Shown here one piece after another: positions 57,590 to 64,000 of a DNA stretch of 64,000 nucleotides. The position numbers and the translations under genes were made by a program. The stretch is taken from positions 26,854,269 through 26,918,268 of the forward strand of contig NC_090953.1 in the NCBI RefSeq assembly GCF_040807025.1, read 5' to 3'. The notes below the pieces were generated by a model that saw nothing but the letters and a program-made list of their open reading frames with translations, did no database searches and was not told the DNA's origin. This DNA is from Struthio camelus (Eukaryota; Chordata; Aves; Struthioniformes; Struthionidae). Numbering within the stretch: position 1 is the first letter of the stretch; each line of letters begins with the position of its first letter.

Positions 57590-59298
57590 CCCCCCAGCAG
57601 CTTTGTGGGGAGATGGCAGGGCCCTCCCTGCCACTCCCAGGCACTGACCGTGCCAGCTCTTGGGCTCGGGGGGTTGCCGTTCCTCCTGCCTGGGCCTGGT
57701 CCCACGGAGGAAAAAAGTCTCCCCCGGGAAGCCCCAAGGCCGTGGGCCCGGGCTGAAGCCGCCTTGGTTTGCCCTTATGACGCCATCTCCTGCCTGGCAC
57801 AGACCCAGGGGAAAGCGGGGAGTTTGTGTTTGCCCAACTGAGCTGCCTCTGCAGGGGAGGACAGAAACCCCAGAGCCAGGGGGCAGCCTGCCTGCCTGCA
57901 TTGTGCTGGGAGCGCTTGCTTCCCAACGAGTGGATGAGTGTCTGATGCTCTCCTAGCCAGGAAAAGGCTCCCCTCCACCTGGAGTCACGTGCCTCTCCTG
58001 CACACAGTGCTTTCCTTGTGCAGGCTTGGTGAGCCCTGGGAGCCCCCGGTGGCTTTCTGCCCTGGAGAGGCAGGTTCCACCTCTGCTGGTGACCTGCTGC
58101 TGACACACTTCCTCAGAGCCGCTGCCCAGGCCAAGCCTGAAGAGCTGCGCTAGAGTGACCCCTGAGCCCAATGGATGCTCTCTTGCTGCCATCCCAAGGA
58201 CGTTTTGGGCACCTCCATTTCAGTCCGCAGCAAGGGAAGGAGGAAGCCCCAAACCAAGTCAACCCTGCTGGCCCCTTGCTGCCCCACATGACTGAGTTGT
58301 GGCAGGGCACCCTGCCAAGGGGGAAAGCCCCATCACCTGGAAGGACTCAGGGACTGGCTCTGTCTCTTGCAAACTGCCCTGTGCTCACCAAAGACAGCAG
58401 CTGCGGTGCTTTAGTGCAAACCAGTGCTGGAGGAAGTAGGAGCAGGGAGGGCAGAGGAAGGCAGGAGTTAAGTGATGTTAGGAAGGAACTGGTGCAGGCT
58501 AGAGCAACGATTCCCAGGCGCTTTCCTGGCAGTGCCCTCTTTCCCAGGGCCCTGGACTTCTCTGCCTTGACAAAGCTCTGCTTCAGATGTGCCTTCCAGG
58601 CCCACCTGCCGTGCAGGCGTGTCAGGGCTCCTTGGCCTTGCTGGTGAGCTGACTGGCAGCTGTGTCCAACGCGGTGTCCCCACAGCTGTGTTCAACACGG
58701 TGTCCAGGCTCTCTGGCCTGGGGCCCAGAGGTGCGCCCCCTCCCCACGGAGCCCATAGTCTTCCTGGGTGGGAAGGAAACCCAGGCCTCCTGCATGTGCA
58801 GGAACCAGAGGAGCGCAGAGCTGGGCACTGCTTCCTCTCAGGCTGACGCAAGGGGAAGGAAAAATATCACTGTGGATGCCTGTTCCTGCATAGCAGCAGG
58901 GAAATAAGACTGTAAGGAGTATAATTACCCCAGAATGTCTTTGTCCAGGATTTCCCCAGCTCTGCTTCCTCCCCAGGGCTGGGCATCTGGTGGCACCTTC
59001 TGTCCAGTCCGCCTCACTCCACAGCAGGCACTGGGAGGTAAGTGAGACACTTCCCCTGGAGTCCCAGGTGTGGTGCCTCTGTTGGGGTGTATTGCAGCCC
59101 TCATGTTCCTGCCTGCTGTCCACGTCTGAATGCGCTCGTCTGTGGGTCTGTGCGTGCCCAGCTGTGGTGTGTCCAAAGAGTGCAAAGGAGAACTCCCCCC
59201 CCCCCCATCCCCCTAGTGCAGCCTGGCCCTGGAACTCGCAGCAGGCCGGACGAGTTGCACAGGGCACGTGATCACTGCTGCTGAGAGGTTTGGGGCAG

Positions 59299-59380
59299 GA
59301 AGCTGTGGCCGAGTGGGGAAGGCGATGGACGTGAAACGCATGGGGGTTTCCCTGCGCAGGTTCGAATCCTGCCAACTATG
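59299..59380 (+). pseudogene. tRNA-Ser(UGA) pseudogene (U5)
   Basis: Same sequence and defects as the U1 copy. Confidence 0.85.
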
Positions 59381-59880
59381 GGGCACCTGTCCCCTTTTGG
59401 GCTGCCTGGAGCGACCAGGCTCCAGCCCTGGACAAAGCCTCACAGCCACAGTCCCTCCAGCTGAACAGCGTGCCCGGTGAACCCTCCATCCCTCTAGTCA
59501 CCCTCAGCTTCCCCCCAGAGTCGCCAGGGCGCGTGCAAACCCCCTCTCTCCTTTCCCAGCCACACAGGCTCACACCTTTCCTGACAGAGACATGCTCTCC
59601 TCTGGGGACGGATGGATTTTCTTCTCAGGGGCATGTTTTTCCCACGGGGCCAGAGCTGAGATGCACGTGCTTCTGTGATGGGAAGGGAGGCATCCTTTGT
59701 GGAAACTTCTGCAAGTTTTTGCAGCATCAGGAGAAGAGGCAGGGGCAGGGCAATGCTGCTTCCTATTCTTTTTCCTTCTGCTGCATCTTTCTCCCCTCTC
59801 AGACTCCCGGGATAGTCTTGAAAGCTCAGCGAGGGTCAGAGAGTGCCTGGGACGAGCAGGAGGCAGGCATAGGTCTGCGT

Positions 59881-59952
59881 GCGTTGGTGGTATAGTGGTG
59901 AGCATAGCTGCCTTCCAAGCAGTTGACCCGGGTTCGATTCCTGGCCAACGCA
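59881..59952 (+). tRNA. tRNA-Gly(UCC), L-type (U5)
   Basis: Identical to the U1 and U4 genes. TTTT at 59960-59963. Confidence 0.96.
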
Positions 59953-60453
59953 CATGCACTTTTCTTCTCCCAGGCGCCTGCAGAGGCCCTTCCACCTCCT
60001 GCCAGAAAAAAGCCCAGGTTTCCCCAACAGGTTCATGTTCCCTCGGGGAGCCACTCCCCTTGCTGCATGCACAGGCAGGGTGAGGCACCCCACAGAGCCC
60101 AGGAGAGACAGGGGCCCCCTCCTCCTTCAGCAATGCCTGCCTTGGCCAAAGCAGCAGGTCTGTCGCCGAGCACAGCTTCCAGGCTGCTTGCCCTGCCCCC
60201 CGAGGCATAGCCCTGCAGAAGGAAGCGCCCCAGAATGAAGGTGCTACCTCCTTTGCTAGAAGCATGACAGGCTTCTGCAAAGGGCTCTGCTGCTCTCCTG
60301 AAGGGCCCGCTTCTGACTGCATGGTGCCTCAAGGGCCTGCAGAAAGGCTGTGCATGGGCGTTGCTGGGGAGATGCAGAAAGCCCCTGGCTCAGCCAGGAC
60401 CATGTGGCTCAGCCCTGCTATAGCGACAGAGCGGCAAGAAGAGGTGTCCAGGC

Positions 60454-60525
60454 GGTCCCATGGTGTAATGGTGAGCACTCTGGACTCTGAATCCAGCGAT
60501 CTGAGTTCAAGTCTCAGTGGGACCT
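60454..60525 (+). tRNA. tRNA-Gln(CUG) (U5)
   Basis: Identical to the U1 and U4 genes. The nearest TTTT is about 42 bases downstream (60567-60570). Confidence 0.95.
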
Positions 60526-60662
60526 CAGGCTTCTGCTTCACTGAGGGCCTGCCTCAGCTGACTGCATTTTACACCCTTGCGTTGCTCTTGGGTAGACTGC
60601 TTTACGCACTCCGGTCTTCCTTCCCTCTTCTCGTGCCCCTGGCACTGGGTTTGGGCAGAGGG

Positions 60663-61363
60663 TCACAGGATCACTGAACAGCTGAGGTGGGAAGGAACTT
60701 CTGCAGACTATCTAGTCCAACCCCTCCTCAAAGCAGGGTCAAGAAAAGGAGTCTGTTCAGGGCCCTGTGATGTCAAGTTTTGAAAAATCTCCATGGATGG
60801 AGACTCCACAGCTTCTCTGGGCAAGCTGTTCCCATGTTTGACAGCCCCGCACAGTAAAACAGGGGGGGGGTTCTGTGTGTTTAAGTGGAATGTCATGTAC
60901 TTCATGGCTTGTGCCCACTGCCTCTTGCCCTGTCCCTGGGCACCGCCAAGAAGCGGCTGGCTCTCTCTTCTCTACTCCCTCTTCCCCCTCTTCGTCCACC
61001 ACCTCAGGTACTTATACACATTGATAAGATTCCCCCCCACCCCCACCCCAACCTTAGCCTTCTCTTCCCCAGGCTAGACAATCCCAGCTCTGTTAGCCTC
61101 TCCTGGTATGACAGATGGCGCAAGCCCTTGACCTTCTCTGTGGCCTTTTGCTGTGCTCACTCCAGTGTGGCCTTGTCTCTCTCGTACCGGGAAGCCCAGA
61201 AATGGACACAGCACTCCAGATGTGCTCTCACCAGTGCTGAGCAGAGGGGAAGGATCACACCTCCCTCAGCCTGCTGGCAACGCTCTTCCTAACGCAGCCC
61301 AGGATGCTGCCAGCCGCCTTTGCTGCAAGGGCACGTTGCTGCCTCAAGTGCTGAAGGCCTTCC
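60663..61363 (-). mobile_element. CR1 LINE 3' fragment, antisense (U5)
   Basis: Full-length version of the fragment, as in U1 2235-2935. Confidence 0.85.
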
Positions 61364-61878
61364 GGGACACAACAGCTCTGCTCTGAAATAAGTGCCCGTG
61401 AGATACCAAGCTCCTGGGGAGCTGACAGAGCCCCTAACTGCTGGAACCAGAAACATGACGGCACCAGTGGAGTCCCTGCAAGGGCACCTGGCATGCAGAT
61501 GCCCAGGGGCTCCTGCAGAGGGAGGAAGGACACTTTGAAGAGCCCTGTTCACTTGCTGCCAGGTGCGGACTGGCCCGAGAGGGAAGGCAGAGGCAACAGC
61601 CCTGAGTCCGCAGAAGAGCTCCACCTACTGCAAAGATGGTGTAACTCGAGCAGCAGTCCCTGCTGGGAGATGTGGGTGGTACAGCTTTGGGAAGAGTAAT
61701 GCATGAACTGGGGGACTGAACAGTGACACGGGATGTGGCTTGGTGTTTGGCTGCATGCTTGTAAGTACGAGGCCTTGGTTTGCTCCTGAGCAGCCCCGGT
61801 GCTTCTTGCCTCCAGTGCCTCCTGTAAGTAACCACCTGTCTTAGCAAAAAGAGACAAGGCCCGGACTGTCGGCTCGGC

Positions 61879-62594
61879 AGGCTGGAGAAACGGGCAGACA
61901 GGAGCCGCAGGAAGTTCAGCAAGGCAAAGTGCAACGCCCTGCACCCGGCGAGGAATAACCCCAGGCACCCGGGGAGGAATAACCCCAGGCGCCAGTACAT
62001 GGTGGGGGCCGACCTGCTGGAAAGCAGCTTTGCAGAAAAGACCTGGGGGTCCTGGCACCCTACAAGCTGACCACAAGCCAGCAACGTGCCTTTGTGGCAA
62101 AGGCGGCCCACGGTAGGCTGGGCTGCGTGAGGAAGAGTGTTGCCACCAGGTCAAGGGAAGTGGTGCTTTCCCCTCTACTCAGCGCTCCAGAGGCCACATC
62201 TGGAGCGCGGTCTCCAGTTCTGGGCTCCGCAGTGGAAGAAAGAGAGGGCCCTACCGGCACGAGTCCAGCAAAGAGGCACAAGGATGATTAGGGGCCTGGA
62301 GAACCTCTCATATGAGGAGAGGCTGAGAGAGTCGGGACTGTTGAGCCCGGAGAAGAGAAGGCTCACGGGGCATCTTACCAGTGCGTATAACTATCCAACG
62401 GGAGGGTCGAACGAAGACAGACCAAGGGAGTGGTGCCCCTCTTCTCGGTGGTGCCCACTGACAGGGCAAGAGTCATCGCACACAAACTGAACACGGGAAA
62501 TTCAGCTTGAACGTGAGAAAATGCTTCTTTAGCGTGAGGCTGGCTGAACATTGGAACAGGTGGCCCAGAGAGGTTGTGGATTCTCCATCCTTGG
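61879..62594 (+). mobile_element. CR1 ORF2 C-terminal fragment, sense (U5)
   Basis: Copy of the U1 element at 3451-4166. Confidence 0.85.
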
Positions 62595-63353
62595 TTTTCC
62601 CTCCTCAGGTTCTGGCAGAGAGAGGTAAGCTCAGGACAGGGGGGAATGCTTTCCTGTGCAGAGCGGGTGGCTAACGGAGGCTGGCGGAGAAAGAAACACC
62701 ACCACGAGTCTCCAGCTATGCTGCACAACATCTTTAATGAGCAGGAAGGAAAAAAGGAAAAAAAGCAGCACAGAGACCAAGACACATGTTTCCTGGGTTG
62801 AGTGAGGCACAGAGAATTGCCCGTTTCCCCAGGACAAGCGGCATGCAAAGCGTTTGCCTTTTCCCATTCCAGCTCTACCTTGTGGCAATCACATCCTACC
62901 TACAGCAATTCCTAACCCCCAAACCGTCCTGCCGTCAGCAGGAGACTCAGCAGAGCGGACGAGCACGAGCTCTTTCTCGAGGAGCTCAGAGTGCAGCAGA
63001 GCCAGAGGCAGCATGGCGAGGCCTGGCTCTGTGAGGTGGAGCTGGGAACTCAGTGCGCTCAGGCCTCCAGCCCTTTCAAGACCCCCACCAGATCAGCCTT
63101 TCTTTTCTTTCCTCATCTTTCTCTGTGCCCTCCAAATCCAGTTCTAGCTGCATGTCCCCGAGGGGCCTGCGGCTGGTTTTCTTAAAATGCACAACAAGCG
63201 TTACATCTCACCTTAAGGCTGGATTTGAGGGCCTGGCAGCAAAGATTTGCCTAACCCACTGCTTATTGCCCCAGGTCCGGGCACTAAGGACAAGGACAAG
63301 GCTGGGCGTGCAGACGTGAGCATGGGGAGTCCAGCAGTGGTGTGCATGATGCA

Positions 63354-63425
63354 GGGGGTGTAGCTCAGTGGGAGAGCATTTGACTGCAGATCAAGAGGTC
63401 CCTGGTTCAACTCCAGGTGCCCCCT
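63354..63425 (+). tRNA. tRNA-Cys(GCA) (U5)
   Basis: Identical cloverleaf to the other units, with anticodon GCA and TTTT at 63436-63439. Confidence 0.96.
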
Positions 63426-63950
63426 CCACTGCTGCTTTTCTTCCTGGAGCTTCTCCTGTGCCTTGGCGGCCTGCTTCCCCATCCCTCAGTGGGAAGGCTG
63501 TGGGGGACAGACACCTGTTCAAAGAGAAAGCCAGGAGCAAAGGCATTTCTCCAAAGGCCCTTTCCTGCACTCAGTCCTTTCCCCAGGGCAGGCAGTGAGG
63601 TGGCATTGTTGCGCGAACAGGAAACTTTCGCACAGCAGCTCCATCTCCTGTGAATAACCACACACACATATACACGCACCCACCCCGCTGCCATCCCTCC
63701 CACCATCCCCCGCGAGGACAGCATTATATCTCAAACCTTGACTATGACTTGTACAGTAAATACATGAAATACAGGGTGTCCACTTAAGAGAGCAACAGCA
63801 CAAAGAATGAGGTAGTCATAGTTAAATTTAGCTTGGAAGGCAGCTTACAGGTCTGTAGTCCAACCTCCAGTTCCGGGCAGGGCTGACTGCAGAGTTACTT
63901 GAGGCTGCCTGTGGCCTTGTCCAGTTGAGGTCTGAAAACCCCAGTGAGGG

Positions 63951-64000
63951 AGAATCACAGAATCACAGAATGGTTTAGGTTGGAAGGGACCTCTGGAGAT
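63951..64000 (-). mobile_element. CR1 LINE 3' end, antisense, cut by window edge (U5)
   Basis: Only the 8-bp tail repeats and the first bases of the 3' UTR of the large antisense CR1 copy lie inside the window. Confidence 0.85.

Larger units (their letters stand above)
43285..58428 (+). repeat. Macrosatellite unit U4, long (L) type, 15,144 bp
   Basis: Fourth tandem copy. The left part is L type with tRNA-Gln present. The right part shares the 14-G tract (54800) and the SNP states of U3. U4 is therefore the fourth recombinant combination of left and right haplotypes. Confidence 0.98.
58429..64000 (+). repeat. Macrosatellite unit U5, long (L) type, cut by window end
   Basis: Fifth tandem copy, covering the first 5,572 bp of the unit. 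It is L type with tRNA-Gln present. It contains the Ser pseudogene and the Gly, Gln and Cys tRNA genes. The window ends just inside the 3' end of the large antisense CR1 copy. Confidence 0.98.

Noticed and set aside
1-64000. CRISPR array or prokaryotic defence island
   Set aside because: The repetition is of 14-15 kb units with eukaryotic tRNA genes and CR1 LINEs. There are no short regular repeats with unique spacers and no operon structure.
1-64000. Ribosomal DNA or 5S array
   Set aside because: The tandem organisation suggested rDNA, but no 18S, 28S, 5.8S or 5S-like sequence was recognised in the unit.

Overview
The window looks like vertebrate nuclear DNA, most probably from a bird. It is GC-rich and CR1 LINE-dense, with the typical avian CR1 3' end. 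It carries eukaryotic tRNA genes with intragenic A and B boxes, and no long intact protein-coding frame. Crocodilian or turtle DNA cannot be excluded, because CR1 occurs there too. I found no bacterial, phage or CRISPR features.

The whole 64 kb is one head-to-tail tandem array (a macrosatellite) of units of about 14-15 kb. Taking position 1 as an arbitrary phase, the units are U1 1-15147 (15,147 bp), U2 15148-29217 (14,070 bp), U3 29218-43284 (14,067 bp), U4 43285-58428 (15,144 bp) and U5 58429-64000 (partial). The array runs off both edges, so total copy number is unknown. To convert U1 coordinates: U2 adds 15147 (U1 positions below 1590) or 14070 (above 2700); U3 adds 29217, then 28140 (2700-11515), then 28137 (beyond 11533); U4 adds 43284, then 43281 beyond 11533; U5 adds 58428.

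Each full-length (L) unit carries, in order: a degenerate tRNA-Ser(UGA) pseudogene (+), tRNA-Gly(UCC) (+), tRNA-Gln(CUG) (+), tRNA-Cys(GCA) (+), tRNA-Leu(CAG) (-) and initiator tRNA-Met(CAU) (-). The window therefore holds 21 apparently functional tRNA genes (5 Gly, 3 Gln, 5 Cys, 4 Leu, 4 iMet) plus 5 Ser pseudogenes. All plus-strand tRNAs lie in the first third of the unit and the minus-strand ones in the rest, so Pol III transcription points inward toward about 5-8 kb of each unit.

Between the tRNAs are dead CR1 retrotransposon pieces: an antisense 3' fragment at 2235, a sense fragment at 3451, a 2-kb antisense copy with a reverse-transcriptase remnant at 5523, a short antisense piece at 11690, and a sense copy at 11866 running from the end of ORF1 into RT. 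A candidate solo LTR lies at 10561-11330. Simple-sequence tracts and unrecognised spacer fill the rest.

The units fall into two structural types. U1, U4 and U5 are L type. U2 and U3 are S type: they lack a 1,038-bp block that includes tRNA-Gln, and they share several nearby substitutions. Variants in the right half of the unit group U1 with U2 and U3 with U4 instead. All four combinations of the two marker blocks therefore occur, which is a signature of recombination or gene conversion between units (or of assembly chimerism, which must be excluded). The main biological reading is a polymorphic, concertedly evolving tRNA macrosatellite whose units differ in tRNA content.
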